64,000 nt of DNA from NCBI RefSeq assembly GCF_001908235.1, contig NZ_LGHK01000041.1, positions 16,695 through 80,694 of the forward strand, given 5' to 3'. Shown piece by piece: positions 1-8,415 of this stretch. The notes beneath the pieces were generated by a model, which had not been told where the DNA came from, ran no database searches, and saw nothing but the letters and a program-made list of their open reading frames with translations. The DNA is from Bradyrhizobium sp. NAS96.2. Lineage in GTDB: Bacteria; Pseudomonadota; Alphaproteobacteria; Rhizobiales; Xanthobacteraceae. Within the stretch, counting starts at the first letter, position 1, and each line of letters starts with the position of its first letter. The position numbers and the translations under genes were made by a program.

Positions 1-95
1 AGGATCAGCGCCTTCAGCGCCTCCTTGTCGGCCTCCTGGCGCGCCCTGCGCTGAAAGCGCCGCGCGCCCTTGCTGGGTCGCTCCTCGATCGACAT
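1..95 (-). CDS. N-terminus of an unidentified protein, possibly a TetR-type regulator (partial)
   Basis: An open frame runs off the left edge. It starts at the ATG complementary to 93-95, with a good AGGAG ribosome site just upstream (103-107). Only about 31 residues are visible (begins MSIEERPSKGARRF), very basic and then helical, rich in K, E, A and L. This is too short to assign a family. Its divergent position relative to a palindromic operator and a P450 would suit a TetR-family repressor, whose first helix often begins near an ILDAA-like motif, but that is inference only. Confidence 0.55.
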   Translation of the reverse strand, partial: MSIEERPSKGARRFQRRARQEADKEALKALI

Positions 96-108
96 CGCCG
101 TCTCCTAA

Positions 109-210
109 AGCATGATCCGGAAAAGTGCGAAGCGGTTTTCCGAGAAAGATCATGCTCAAACAATGAGCTAAAGCGCGATGACGACTCAATCCAATCTCAT
201 CGCGCTTTAG
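109..210. repeat. Composite palindromic intergenic repeat
   Basis: Two hairpins lie side by side. The first has arms 109-117 (AGCATGATC) and 148-156 (GATCATGCT). The second has 14-base arms at 168-181 and 197-210 (CTAAAGCGCGATGA and its complement). Related AGCATGATC elements recur at 28003 and 55658 in this window. It looks like a dispersed REP-type element rather than a gene-specific regulator. Confidence 0.8.
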
Positions 211-256
211 AGCCTTTTCCGCTCCGATGGAATCGAAACGGGGCCTCTTGCCATAC

Positions 257-288
257 ATCAGTTAATTGACTATGGTCAATTAACTGAT
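257..288. promoter_or_regulatory. Perfect 14-bp-arm palindrome, probable repressor operator
   Basis: Arms 257-270 (ATCAGTTAATTGAC) and 275-288 (its exact complement) flank a TATG spacer. The palindrome lies 19 bases before the P450 start codon, so a bound protein would cover the promoter or early leader. The TTGAC-N4-GTCAA core resembles TetR-family operators. The binding protein is not identified; the truncated gene at 1-95 is the nearest candidate. Confidence 0.7.
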
Positions 289-307
289 CACAAGACGGGA
301 GGATGCA

Positions 308-1519
308 ATGAGCGCGCATGCGAGCCCCCTTGCCGGCGACATTGTCCGCAGCGACTTCGATCCGTTCAGCCCGGCGACGCGGGCCGATCCCTACGGCACC
401 TACGCGGAGCTGCGTGCCGCGGCGCCGGTCGTCCGCCTGACGCGCTACGACATCTGGGCCGTGCCGCGCTTTGCCGAGGTCAAGACGATCTTCGGAGACC
501 ACGTCAATTTCAGCAACGCCGGCGGCGCCGGGCTTGCGAACCACTTCAAGGAAAAGCCGTGGCGGCCGCCGAGCATCATCCTGGAAGCCGATCCGCCGCT
601 GCATACCCGGACCCGCGCGGTGCTGGCGCGGATCCTCTCGCCCGGCGCGATGCGGCGGCTCGCCGACGACTTCAAGGCAAAGGCTGCAACGCTCATTGAC
701 GGGCTGGTCGAACGCGGATCGTTCGACGCCATCAAGGACATCGCGGAGGTGTTTCCGGTCAGCGTATTCCCCGATGCGCTCGGCATCGATCAGGAGGGCC
801 GCGAGAATTTCCTGACCTATGGCGCGATGGTGTTCGCCGGCTTCGGGCCGGAGAACGACTATTTTCGCAACCTGATGAAAGAGGCGCCGCGCGTGCTGCC
901 CTGGGTCGCGGCGCGCTGCCAGCGCGAGGCGCTGCGCCCGGGCAGCTTCGGCGCGCAGGTTTACGAGGCGGCCGACGCCGGCGAGATCAGCGCGGACGAA
1001 GCGCCGCTGCTGGTGCGCTCGCTTCTCTCCGCCGGGCTTGACACCACGATCAGCGCGATCGGCATGGCGCTGTACACGCTCGCGCGCCATCCCGAGCAAT
1101 GGGCATTGCTCGCAGCCGATCCCTCACTGTCGCGCGCAGCGTTCGACGAGACGCTGCGCTTCGATTCACCGGCGCCGTTCGTGTTCCGCACCACGCCTGA
1201 CGACACCGAGATCGCGGGCGTTGCGATCGGCAAGCACGAGAAGGTGCTGTTGCTGCTCGCCTCCGCCAACCGCGACGAGACGCGTTGGGAGCATGCCGAC
1301 CAGTTCGACATCAGGCGGCGGTTGTCAGGACACATGGGCTTCGGCGTCGGCATTCACGGCTGCGTCGGGCAGATGGTGGCACGGCTGGAGGCGGAGGCCG
1401 TGATCGCGGCGCTCGCCAGCCGCGTGAAGCAATTCGACATTGCGGGCCCGGTCGCCTTCCGCGACAGCTCGGGGCTACGGGCGCTCAGCGCCATGCCGGT
1501 CCGCGTCGCGCCGAAATAA
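308..1519 (+). CDS. Cytochrome P450, CYP199-like aromatic acid monooxygenase
   Basis: A soluble bacterial P450 of 403 residues. Visible marks are KEKPWRPPS and ILEADPP near residues 80-97, HTRTRAVL, the I-helix oxygen-activation motif AGLDTT (242-247), and the heme loop GFGVGIHGCVG with the thiolate ligand at Cys352. These blocks match what is known of CYP199A enzymes from Rhodopseudomonas and Bradyrhizobium, which O-demethylate or hydroxylate para-substituted benzoates using a [2Fe-2S] ferredoxin and its reductase. No ferredoxin or reductase gene is adjacent, so electrons must come from partners elsewhere. The ATG at 308 follows a GGGAGG site. A palindrome just upstream suggests substrate-induced derepression. 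The family is well supported; the substrate is inferred. Confidence 0.9.
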   Translation: MSAHASPLAGDIVRSDFDPFSPATRADPYGTYAELRAAAPVVRLTRYDIWAVPRFAEVKTIFGDHVNFSNAGGAGLANHFKEKPWRPPSIILEADPPLHTRTRAVLARILSPGAMRRLADDFKAKAATLIDGLVERGSFDAIKDIAEVFPVSVFPDALGIDQEGRENFLTYGAMVFAGFGPENDYFRNLMKEAPRVLPWVAARCQREALRPGSFGAQVYEAADAGEISADEAPLLVRSLLSAGLDTTISAIGMALYTLARHPEQWALLAADPSLSRAAFDETLRFDSPAPFVFRTTPDDTEIAGVAIGKHEKVLLLLASANRDETRWEHADQFDIRRRLSGHMGFGVGIHGCVGQMVARLEAEAVIAALASRVKQFDIAGPVAFRDSSGLRALSAMPVRVAPK

Positions 1520-1617
1520 CGTTGATGGCGGGCCGCGAACCGAAGCCTGGCGCAAAACAGAACCGGCGCACCTTTCGGCACGCCGGTCTGCATTTTGCCC
1601 GCTTGGGCAAACTCAGG

Positions 1618-2430
1618 TCATGCCGACGCCGCGCGCGGCGTGCGGTTGCGCGAGTTGCGTTGGAAGAACAGCGCCTGGCTTGCCACCGCCGACACCATCG
1701 CCGGCTGGAACGGTTTTGAGATCAGGAACGCCGGCTCCGGCCGCTCGCCGGTCAGGAAGCGCTCCGGATAGGCCGTGATGAACACCACCGGCACCTCGAA
1801 GGTGCGCAGCAGCTCGTTCACCGCATCGAGGCCCGACGAGCCGTCGGCGAGCTGGATGTCGGCGAGGATCAGGCCGGGCTTCTTGTTCTTGGCGAGCGCC
1901 ACCGCGTCGGAATGCGTGCGCGCGACGCCAATGACATTATGGCCGAGATTCTTCACCAGGCTCTCGAGGTCCATGGCGATGAACGTCTCGTCCTCGATGA
2001 TCAGGACGTCGGTAGCGATCTCGGCGGCCATCTCGCGGCCGGCAGCGTCGGTCAGCTTGCGCGTCTCGGCGATGTCGGTGCCGAGGATGTAGCCGACCTC
2101 TTCCTCCGAGAAGCCTTCCAGCGACAGCAGCAGGAAGGCCTGACGCGGCAGCGGCGTGATGTTGGAGAGCCGGCGCTCCGGCGGCAGCGACAGCGTCGCG
2201 ACGTCGGCGTTGTCGTTGTTGTTCACCGAGACCGAATTCCAGATCTGGGTGAACAGCCGAAACAGGCCGGCGCGCGGGCCGTGCGTCTGGTCCAGCAATG
2301 ATCCGTCCTGCAACAGGGCCTCGAGCATGGCCCCGACATAGGCGTCCCCCGACGCCTGGTTTCCGGTCAGTGCGCGAGCGTAGCGGCGCAACAGCGGAAG
2401 GTGTTCGGCAACGATCTGCGATCGGGACAT
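1618..2430 (-). CDS. phyR: PhyR, general stress response anti-anti-sigma response regulator
   Basis: 270 residues. The first ~130 resemble an ECF sigma factor (sigma2/sigma4-like, for example LPLLRRYARALTGNQ and GFSEEEVGYILGT). The rest is a receiver domain with acidic pocket IIEDE, phospho-acceptor Asp191 in ILADIQL and the conserved lysine in ISKPF. In alphaproteobacteria, phosphorylated PhyR binds the anti-sigma factor NepR through its sigma-like domain and frees EcfG. The gene is divergent from nepR-ecfG, the standard arrangement. I chose the ATG at 2430 (MSRSQIVAEH) because the sigma-like homology begins there and GGAG lies upstream; a longer frame adds only non-homologous sequence. No HWE kinase gene is directly adjacent. 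Confidence 0.95.
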   Translation of the reverse strand: MSRSQIVAEHLPLLRRYARALTGNQASGDAYVGAMLEALLQDGSLLDQTHGPRAGLFRLFTQIWNSVSVNNNDNADVATLSLPPERRLSNITPLPRQAFLLLSLEGFSEEEVGYILGTDIAETRKLTDAAGREMAAEIATDVLIIEDETFIAMDLESLVKNLGHNVIGVARTHSDAVALAKNKKPGLILADIQLADGSSGLDAVNELLRTFEVPVVFITAYPERFLTGERPEPAFLISKPFQPAMVSAVASQALFFQRNSRNRTPRAASA

Positions 2431-2561
2431 TCCCACTCCATCCTTGTTCTTTGGCCTGGGTTGTTGGGCCTTGTGGCCTGAAACCCGTTGTCTGGGGACG
2501 ACAGAATCCCGCTCAGAGAATCCAGTTTCTGGGGCGACCCCGGTTCCCCTGCATGCCCGAC

Positions 2562-2586
2562 TACGCGCGAAAGCCGAAAAAGTTCC
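2562..2586 (-). promoter_or_regulatory. Possible EcfG-type promoter for phyR
   Basis: On the minus strand GGAAC (2586-2582) is followed after 16 bases by CGTA (2565-2562). The EcfG consensus in Bradyrhizobium and relatives is GGAAC-N16/17-CGTT, so this is one base off in the -10 element. It lies about 130 bases upstream of phyR, as expected for autoregulation of the locus. Confidence 0.5.
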
Positions 2587-2607
2587 ACGAAATAGTTCCA
2601 ACCTTCC

Positions 2608-2632
2608 GGAACTTTCTGCGCAACTTTGCATT
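2608..2632 (+). promoter_or_regulatory. Possible EcfG-type promoter for nepR-ecfG
   Basis: GGAAC at 2608-2612 is followed after exactly 16 bases by CATT at 2629-2632, one mismatch from the GGAAC-N16/17-CGTT stress promoter. It is about 100 bases upstream of nepR and would give positive feedback of EcfG on its own operon. Confidence 0.45.
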
Positions 2633-2728
2633 AGCTCCAGACCGACGAGGCAACGCGGCCAGCCTCTTTTTTCGAGGAAACATCTTGGAAATCAGAGACT
2701 TAACTCCCGGGGAAGCGTGGATCAGATC

Positions 2729-2932
2729 ATGAAGGAAGTAAAGAAGCAGGGCGGTCTCAACGCCGAGATTCAATCGAGAATCGGCCACCAGCTGCGCGCC
2801 ATGTACGACGATGTGGTGCGGCAGGGGGTGCCCGACCGCTTTGCGGAGCTGATCCGCAAACTCGACGGGCCCGAAGCGGCCGCGGCGGCCGTGGCCGGGG
2901 GCGATACCGACAAGAACAATGGAGGGGACTAA
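2729..2932 (+). CDS. nepR: NepR, anti-sigma factor for EcfG
   Basis: 67 residues beginning MKEVKKQGGL. The family core is clear: IGHQLRAMYDDVVRQGVP followed by RFAELIRKLD, two amphipathic helices that grip sigma domains 2 and 4. NepR holds EcfG inactive until PhyR-P competes for it. The stop codon overlaps the ecfG start (TAATG, sharing base 2932), implying translational coupling and near-stoichiometric synthesis of the pair. An in-frame GTG at 2717 is an alternative start, but the GGGGAA ribosome site would sit too close to it. The frame is open further upstream to 2444, but that part has no NepR similarity. Confidence 0.93.
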   Translation: MKEVKKQGGLNAEIQSRIGHQLRAMYDDVVRQGVPDRFAELIRKLDGPEAAAAAVAGGDTDKNNGGD

Positions 2933-3480
2933 TGCCTCTCACGAATGAACTTCGCGACGACATCCTGGCGTCGGTCCCGAGCCTGCGCGCGTTCGCGATC
3001 TCGCTGTCCGGTAATGGTGACCGCGCCGACGATCTGGTGCAGGAGACCCTGCTGCGGGCGATCGCCAACATCGACTCGTTCCAGCCCGGCTCCAACCTTC
3101 CCGCGTGGTTGTTCACCATCCTGCGCAACCTGTTTCGCTCCGACTACCGGAAGCGGCGGCGCGAGGTCGAGGACGCCGAGGGCAACTACGCCAAGACGCT
3201 GAAGAGCCAGCCGTCGCAGGCCGCGCATCTGGAGTTCGAGGAATTCCGCGCGGCGCTCGAAAAGCTGCCGCAGGACCAGCGCGAAGCGTTGATCCTGGTG
3301 GGTGCCTCCGGCTTCTCCTACGAGGATGCCGCGGCGATCTGCGGCTGTGCGGTCGGCACCATCAAGAGCCGCGTCAACCGCGCACGCTCGAAGCTCTCCG
3401 CGCTGCTCTACGTCGACAGCGCCGAAGACTTCGGCCCCGACAACACCGTGCGCGCCGTGATCGGCGGCAATGGCGGATAA
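2932..3480 (+). CDS. ecfG: EcfG, ECF sigma factor of the general stress response
   Basis: 182 residues with both ECF sigma domains: region 2 (ADDLVQETLLRAI with the -10-binding segment FTILRNLFRSDYRKRRRE, about residues 30-85) and region 4 with the helix-turn-helix FSYEDAAAICGCAVGTIKSRVNRAR (about 128-155, described here by its ends). Freed from NepR, it directs RNA polymerase to GGAAC-N16/17-CGTT promoters controlling desiccation, heat and oxidative stress survival in Bradyrhizobium. It starts on the last base of the nepR stop codon and ends 26 bases before a strong terminator, so nepR-ecfG is a closed two-gene operon. Confidence 0.95.
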   Translation: MPLTNELRDDILASVPSLRAFAISLSGNGDRADDLVQETLLRAIANIDSFQPGSNLPAWLFTILRNLFRSDYRKRRREVEDAEGNYAKTLKSQPSQAAHLEFEEFRAALEKLPQDQREALILVGASGFSYEDAAAICGCAVGTIKSRVNRARSKLSALLYVDSAEDFGPDNTVRAVIGGNGG

Positions 3481-3506
3481 CCAGGCGCGAGCGCCACTGA
3501 ATACAG

Positions 3507-3540
3507 AAGAGGCGGCCCACCGGTGGGCCGCCTCTTTGCT
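3507..3540 (+). terminator. Rho-independent terminator after ecfG
   Basis: Perfect 14-base arms at 3507-3520 and 3523-3536 (AAGAGGCGGCCCAC and its complement) around a CG centre, followed by a short T run. The hairpin is symmetric, so it could also stop minus-strand transcription coming from the convergent side. Confidence 0.85.
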
Positions 3541-3602
3541 TTCGGAAGCGACAGGTCGCGTTCACGCGACCGGTCTACGTAGACCCCACATGATGCTTGG
3601 GC

Positions 3603-6512
3603 CTAGCCCGCCATCGCCTGCTTGACGGCGGCCGGCTTGAAGCCGTTCCTCAATTCGAGAATCTTGGCCGCGATTTCGGTCACCGGGACCGGATGACTTA
3701 ACAGGAAGCCCTGGGCCTCGTTGCAGCCCTCGGCGCGCATATGGTCGAGCTGCTCGACGGTCTCGATGCCTTCGGCGATCGTGGTCATGCCAAGGCTCCT
3801 GCCAAGGCTGATGACGGCGCGCACGATCGATTTCGATCCATGCGTCGCGGTCGCATCGCGCACGAAGGATTTGTCGATCTTGAGCTTGTCGAACGGAAAA
3901 CTGCGCAGATAGCTCAGCGACGAATAGCCGGTGCCGAAATCGTCGAGCGCGATGCGCACGCCCTGCGCTTTCAGCTTGTGCAGCGTTGCAAGCGTCTCGC
4001 TGCTGTTCGCAAGGAAGACGGATTCGGTGATCTCGAGCTCGATCCGGCGCGGCGACAATTTTGACGCCGCCAGCGCATTGACGACGACGTCGATGAAGTT
4101 CGGATCGCGAAACTGCACCGCGGAGACGTTGACCGCGAGCTTCATCTCGCTCGGCCAGGTGACGGCCTGTTCGCAGGCACGGTCGAGCACCCATTCGCCG
4201 AGTGGACCGATCAGGCCGATCTCCTCCGCGATCGGGATGAACTGGTCCGGCGGCACCAATCCGCGCTTCGGGTGATGCCAGCGCAGCAGCGCCTCGAAGC
4301 CGCAGATGCGGTCGAGATGGAGATCATAGAGCGGCTGGTAGAACAGCGAGAATTCGTCCTTGGCCATCGCCTCGCGAAGGTCGAGCTCGATCGCCCGCCG
4401 CCGCTGCAGGCTGGCGTCCATCGCGGGCTCGAAGAAGCGCCAGGTGCCCCGGCCCTCCATCTTGGCGCGATACAAGGCGACGTCGGCGTTCTTCAGGAGC
4501 TTCTCTCCGGTGGTGCCGTCGACCGGCGACATCGAGATGCCGACGCTGCATCCGACCACGACGCGATGTCCGTTCAGCTCATAGGGAGCGCCGACGCATT
4601 CCACGATGCGGCGAGCCAGACGTTCGGCCTCCTCTCCGGCCTGGACGCCGCACTGGATGACCGCGAACTCGTCGCCGCCCAAACGCGCGACGGTATCGAC
4701 CTCGCGGACGCAGGCGTTGAGCCGGTCCGCGACTGCACACAGCAATTCGTCGCCGACCGGATGCCCGAGCGTATCGTTGACCTGCTTGAAATTGTCGAGA
4801 TCGAGGCAGAACACCGCAAAGCCGGATCCGCGACCGACCTGAGCGACCGCGAGCTCGATCCGTTCCGCCAGCAACGTCCGGTTCGGCAGCCTGGTCAGGG
4901 CATCGTGGCGGGCCATGAACGCGATCTGCGACTCGGCCCGCTGCTGTTCCGTGACATCCTCGCAGGTGACGAGCCAGCCGCCGTCGGTTGTCGGCCGCTG
5001 CGCGATGGCGATGATCCGTCCGTCGCTGAGATGCTGCAGATAGTTGCCCTCGTGCTGGGCCATCGATCGCTCGCGTTCGGTCAGCAGGTCGGCGACGGTC
5101 CGCTCGCCATGATTGCCGGCGGCGACGCTGAGGCCGAGCACGTCCTCCATGGTCATTCCGGGAACGACGAGCTCCGGCGAGATATCGAAGATTTCGCAGA
5201 ACCGGCGGTTGGCGACCTGCAGCCGCGCCTCGCTGTTGTAGAGGCACAGCCCTTGCGACATGTGGGTGAGTGCCGCATCGAGCCGCAGATTGGTCTCATG
5301 CAGCTCCGCCTTCTGCTGCTTCAGCGCGGAGATATCGCTGTAGACCAGGACGACGCCGCCCTCCTGCGTCTCGCTGCGGCTGACACGCAGCCAGCGTCCG
5401 TCCGAAAGCTGCGCCTCGCTGGCAAAACCATCGATGTCACCGTCGGCCGGCGCCAGGCTCGGGGCATCGAGCCGATCCGACTGCAGCAGCTGCGGCGAGA
5501 GGCGGATGAATTCGCTTGCCCGCGAGTTGGCCAGCGCGATCTGGCCGTCCGCGTCGAGCAGCACGACGCCTTCGCGCGACGTTTCGAGCGCATCGGACAG
5601 CCGCGCCTGCGCGGAGCGGCGTTGCGACACCTCCTGATCGACCATCCGCCTGATGTTGTCGCGCATCGTTTCCATCGCCGTCAGCAGCGTGCCCAGTTCG
5701 TCGGTGCCGCCCTTGGGAACGGTCGCGTCGAGGTCGCCGCCGGCGATGCTGCGCGCCGCCCGCGATGCAATGGCGACGGGGCCGATGATGCGGCGCGCCA
5801 GCAACCACGAGAACAGGGCCGACAGGAACAGCGCAACCGTCAGCCCGGCGACGTTGAGCTGCAGGTCCCGCTTGATGGTCGAAAGCGCCTTTTGCCGGAA
5901 CAGAAAGCCGTCGCCAGCCGTATAGTTGACCAACAGCTCAACCTGCTGGCTGACGATCTTGGAGTAGCGATCGACGTCGCCGACCGTGGTGCTCGATGCG
6001 CGCGGATCGACCGCCGGATTTTCCTCCACGGACAATCCGATCGCGCGGCGATGCAGCGCCATCCAGGCGTCGGCGGCTTCCTGAACCTTTGCCGCGGCTT
6101 GCGCAGCCCGTGTGGACTGCGACCGGTCGGCTGCGATCGTCAAATCCTCCGAGAGCGTCTTCGCGAGCTTCTCGATCTGGCTGTCGAGGCTGGCACGAAT
6201 CTCAAGATCGGTGGTCAACAGGCGCTGCGACGACGCGACCCGCATCGAGGCGAAGTCCGCACCGGCGGCGCGGGCATAATTGATCGACATCAGGGATTCG
6301 TCGAACGTCTTGGCCACCAGATCGCCGGCATGGCGGATGCCGAGGATGGAGTATCCGCCGAGCGCGACGGCAACGGCACTCATCGCGAGGCAGAAAATCA
6401 GGATCTGGGCGCGGATCGACCCCGTGGTCAGGGCAAGACGCGACAGGCGGCCGGTGGCGAACCGAATGGCTGCACCGGTCTTCGTCTTGAGGTTGCCTAA
6501 TAGGCTATCCAT
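3603..6512 (-). CDS. Membrane-bound HAMP-PAS-GGDEF-EAL cyclic-di-GMP protein
   Basis: 969 residues. A transmembrane helix at about 35-56 and a second at about 218-240 bracket a helical periplasmic sensor region. HAMP follows (about 240-292), then two PAS-like regions (about 310-400 and 410-530), a GGDEF domain with intact GGDEF at 612-616 and an RxxD product-inhibition site five residues before it, and an EAL domain with EAL at 740-742, the DDFGTGYSSLSYL loop and KIDKSF. By motif, both diguanylate cyclase and phosphodiesterase activities look catalytically complete; which one dominates cannot be told from sequence. It is transcribed convergently toward ecfG and separated from it by the terminator, so it is probably a single-gene unit. 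The start is the ATG at 6512; few alternatives precede the first helix. Confidence 0.9.
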   Translation of the reverse strand: MDSLLGNLKTKTGAAIRFATGRLSRLALTTGSIRAQILIFCLAMSAVAVALGGYSILGIRHAGDLVAKTFDESLMSINYARAAGADFASMRVASSQRLLTTDLEIRASLDSQIEKLAKTLSEDLTIAADRSQSTRAAQAAAKVQEAADAWMALHRRAIGLSVEENPAVDPRASSTTVGDVDRYSKIVSQQVELLVNYTAGDGFLFRQKALSTIKRDLQLNVAGLTVALFLSALFSWLLARRIIGPVAIASRAARSIAGGDLDATVPKGGTDELGTLLTAMETMRDNIRRMVDQEVSQRRSAQARLSDALETSREGVVLLDADGQIALANSRASEFIRLSPQLLQSDRLDAPSLAPADGDIDGFASEAQLSDGRWLRVSRSETQEGGVVLVYSDISALKQQKAELHETNLRLDAALTHMSQGLCLYNSEARLQVANRRFCEIFDISPELVVPGMTMEDVLGLSVAAGNHGERTVADLLTERERSMAQHEGNYLQHLSDGRIIAIAQRPTTDGGWLVTCEDVTEQQRAESQIAFMARHDALTRLPNRTLLAERIELAVAQVGRGSGFAVFCLDLDNFKQVNDTLGHPVGDELLCAVADRLNACVREVDTVARLGGDEFAVIQCGVQAGEEAERLARRIVECVGAPYELNGHRVVVGCSVGISMSPVDGTTGEKLLKNADVALYRAKMEGRGTWRFFEPAMDASLQRRRAIELDLREAMAKDEFSLFYQPLYDLHLDRICGFEALLRWHHPKRGLVPPDQFIPIAEEIGLIGPLGEWVLDRACEQAVTWPSEMKLAVNVSAVQFRDPNFIDVVVNALAASKLSPRRIELEITESVFLANSSETLATLHKLKAQGVRIALDDFGTGYSSLSYLRSFPFDKLKIDKSFVRDATATHGSKSIVRAVISLGRSLGMTTIAEGIETVEQLDHMRAEGCNEAQGFLLSHPVPVTEIAAKILELRNGFKPAAVKQAMAG

Positions 6513-6732
6513 ACCCGCGTTTCGCCGTAGTGCTCGATGTTCAAGCTACGCAGAAACGCGCAGCGCTGCGGAAAAATGACTGTCTGCTCAAAATTGCCTT
6601 AGTAGTGACTGGAACTCATGCTGAAATCGTTAAGATCGGCTGGCGATAATCACCGTTACAGGTAATCCGGGGGGCGCCACTTGCACCCTGGGGGTGCCGA
6701 TGTCGGGCGTTCGAGGTTCAAGCGGGGGTCTT

Positions 6733-7098
6733 ATGCAGTCAGGCTTGTTGCGCGCTGTGCGCCTGGGCCGGTTCGGCCGCGTGCCATTTGCGGCGGCGAT
6801 CGTCACCGGAGCGCTAGCGGGAGCGGCTTTGGGCGCAAGCCCTTATGTCATTTCGCAGAAAGATCGTGAATTCAAGCCTGCCGAGATCTCGATCAAGCGC
6901 GGCGAGGCTTTACGCTTCATTAACGATGACGGCGAGCTGCTGCATCACGCTTATTTGAGCAGCGATACGTTCAGTTTCGACTCGGGCGACCAGCAGCCGG
7001 GCAGCAAGTTCGACGTCACCTTCTCCGTGCCCGGCGACTACACCGTACTGTGCGGCATTCATCCGAAGATGAAGCTCGCCGTCCACGTCGCCAAATAG
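6733..7098 (+). CDS. Secreted cupredoxin (plastocyanin/azurin-like copper protein)
   Basis: 121 residues. An N-terminal signal sequence (hydrophobic stretch around residues 15-36, cleavage near LGAS) precedes a single cupredoxin domain. Copper ligands are recognisable: a histidine in ELLHHAY, then the C-terminal loop with Cys, His and Met in CGIHPKMKL. It would be a periplasmic type-1 copper electron carrier or copper-binding protein. I used the ATG at 6733, which has GGGGG five bases upstream; a longer frame from 6694 lacks a better site. It is convergent with the membrane protein gene at 7120-8175 (21 bases between stops) and near a di-heme cytochrome gene, suggesting a shared redox function by context only. 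Confidence 0.85.
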   Translation: MQSGLLRAVRLGRFGRVPFAAAIVTGALAGAALGASPYVISQKDREFKPAEISIKRGEALRFINDDGELLHHAYLSSDTFSFDSGDQQPGSKFDVTFSVPGDYTVLCGIHPKMKLAVHVAK

Positions 7099-7119
7099 CC
7101 CATTCGAGACAACGACGAT

Positions 7120-8175
7120 CTACAGGACCGACGTCTTGAAGATCGCGGCGTGGCCGAAATAGTAGACGAACAACGTCAGCGACAGCGCGGCACAGAGCGC
7201 GACCGGAGCAAGCCACGGGGCGCGACGATCGCGCGGCAGCACCTTGTTGTCGGCGATGATCGCAAACAGCACGGCGATGATCGCCGAGTGTCCGATCGTG
7301 TCGATCTTGCCGAACTCGAAGCAGGCGCCGATGAACATCCCCGTCAGCACGGCCGCAGCACAGCGCCGGATCAGCGGCGTCCAGATCAGGGCGAAGGCGA
7401 GCGTGAATTCCACCATGCCGGCGGCGCGCATGTAGAACTCATTGTCGAAGCCGAGGGTCATCGAGGCATGCTCGATCAGGAGCGGGAAGCTCCACTCCGG
7501 ATAGGCCCATTTCTCGATCGAGGCCCACATCAGCGTCACCGCCGCGGCGTACCGCATCACGTCGATCGGCCGGATGCCGAACAGGTCCTTGTTCAGCCCG
7601 ATAAGCGCGAAATAGGCGGCAACGCCGAGAAAAATCGGATAATCGGCGAGATGGAAGACGCCGTAGTCGCGGACACCGACCCCGAACAGGATCGCCATCC
7701 CCGCGGCCGACAATGGCAGCGTGCGCCGCGACAGCATGCCGGCGGCGATGCCGAGCTGCAACGCGCCCACGAAGGGTGACGTCGTCTTCAACTCGGGTGT
7801 CAGCAGGATCCCGCCCACAGCCCAGATCGAGATGAAGAAGAACGCCGCGACCGCGCGCATCATCACTTCGGTGTGCAGCCGCAGCGGCGCGGTGATGCGG
7901 TCCAGCACCCGGATCGTCGCATCCCCCAGCGACGTCGGCTCGATCACGCAACCCGCAAACAGCCAGAAGATGGCAATGCCGAGCAGCAGTTCAAAATCGA
8001 GGCAAAGGACGTTCTCGAGTCCCCGGGGCTGACCGGCAACATCGTAGGCGCAGAACCATTTGACATGTGCCTCGGCACTGCGCGCGGCTGTGACGCAAAA
8101 CAAAACCGCTGCAAAGCACGTGGCGAAATAGGAGCGCACAGCCGAGCCGGCATTTCGCCCCTGCCCACTAAACAT
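7120..8175 (-). CDS. Polytopic membrane protein with N-terminal exported segment, function unknown
   Basis: 351 residues from the ATG at 8175 (a GTG at 8199 is possible). An N-terminal signal-like helix ends at SAEAHVKWF, leaving an exported segment with HVKWFCAYD. About eight to ten hydrophobic helices follow, for example LLLGIAIFWLFAGCVI, AVAAFFFISIWAVGGILL and SLTLFVYYFGHAAIF. The second half (AAGMVEFTLAFALIW) resembles DoxX-like four-helix proteins weakly, but I do not recognise a named family with certainty. It sits tail-to-tail with the cupredoxin gene. A role in periplasmic redox or metal handling is contextual inference. Confidence 0.75.
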   Translation of the reverse strand: MFSGQGRNAGSAVRSYFATCFAAVLFCVTAARSAEAHVKWFCAYDVAGQPRGLENVLCLDFELLLGIAIFWLFAGCVIEPTSLGDATIRVLDRITAPLRLHTEVMMRAVAAFFFISIWAVGGILLTPELKTTSPFVGALQLGIAAGMLSRRTLPLSAAGMAILFGVGVRDYGVFHLADYPIFLGVAAYFALIGLNKDLFGIRPIDVMRYAAAVTLMWASIEKWAYPEWSFPLLIEHASMTLGFDNEFYMRAAGMVEFTLAFALIWTPLIRRCAAAVLTGMFIGACFEFGKIDTIGHSAIIAVLFAIIADNKVLPRDRRAPWLAPVALCAALSLTLFVYYFGHAAIFKTSVL

Positions 8176-8415
8176 TGAACCAACCGCCCACACACACACT
8201 TAAGGACTTGTTTAACTTATATCAAATTTTAAGCTTTGCGCCTGCCCGTGACAGCCGCTGGTTGCATTGTGGTTAATTGTGGCAGGCAGGCCCCGGCTCG
8301 CCCCTCAGTGCCGTCTTTTCAGCCGATTCCATCGAATTTTAGCTAATTCCGGCACGGGGGCTCAATTCAACTGTCGTAGTGAAGCCCGGACAGATCGGAT
8401 CGGGAGGCCGGTTAC

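Noticed and set aside
4272..6500. 742-residue plus-strand frame opposite the GGDEF/EAL gene
   Set aside because: It is the antisense of a protein with intact catalytic motifs. Composition is Arg/Gln/Ala/Asp rich with no recognisable domain, as expected for a shadow frame in high-GC DNA.
6611..6631. GGAAC ... CGTT upstream of the cupredoxin gene
   Set aside because: The spacer is 12 bases, not the 16-17 needed for an EcfG promoter.
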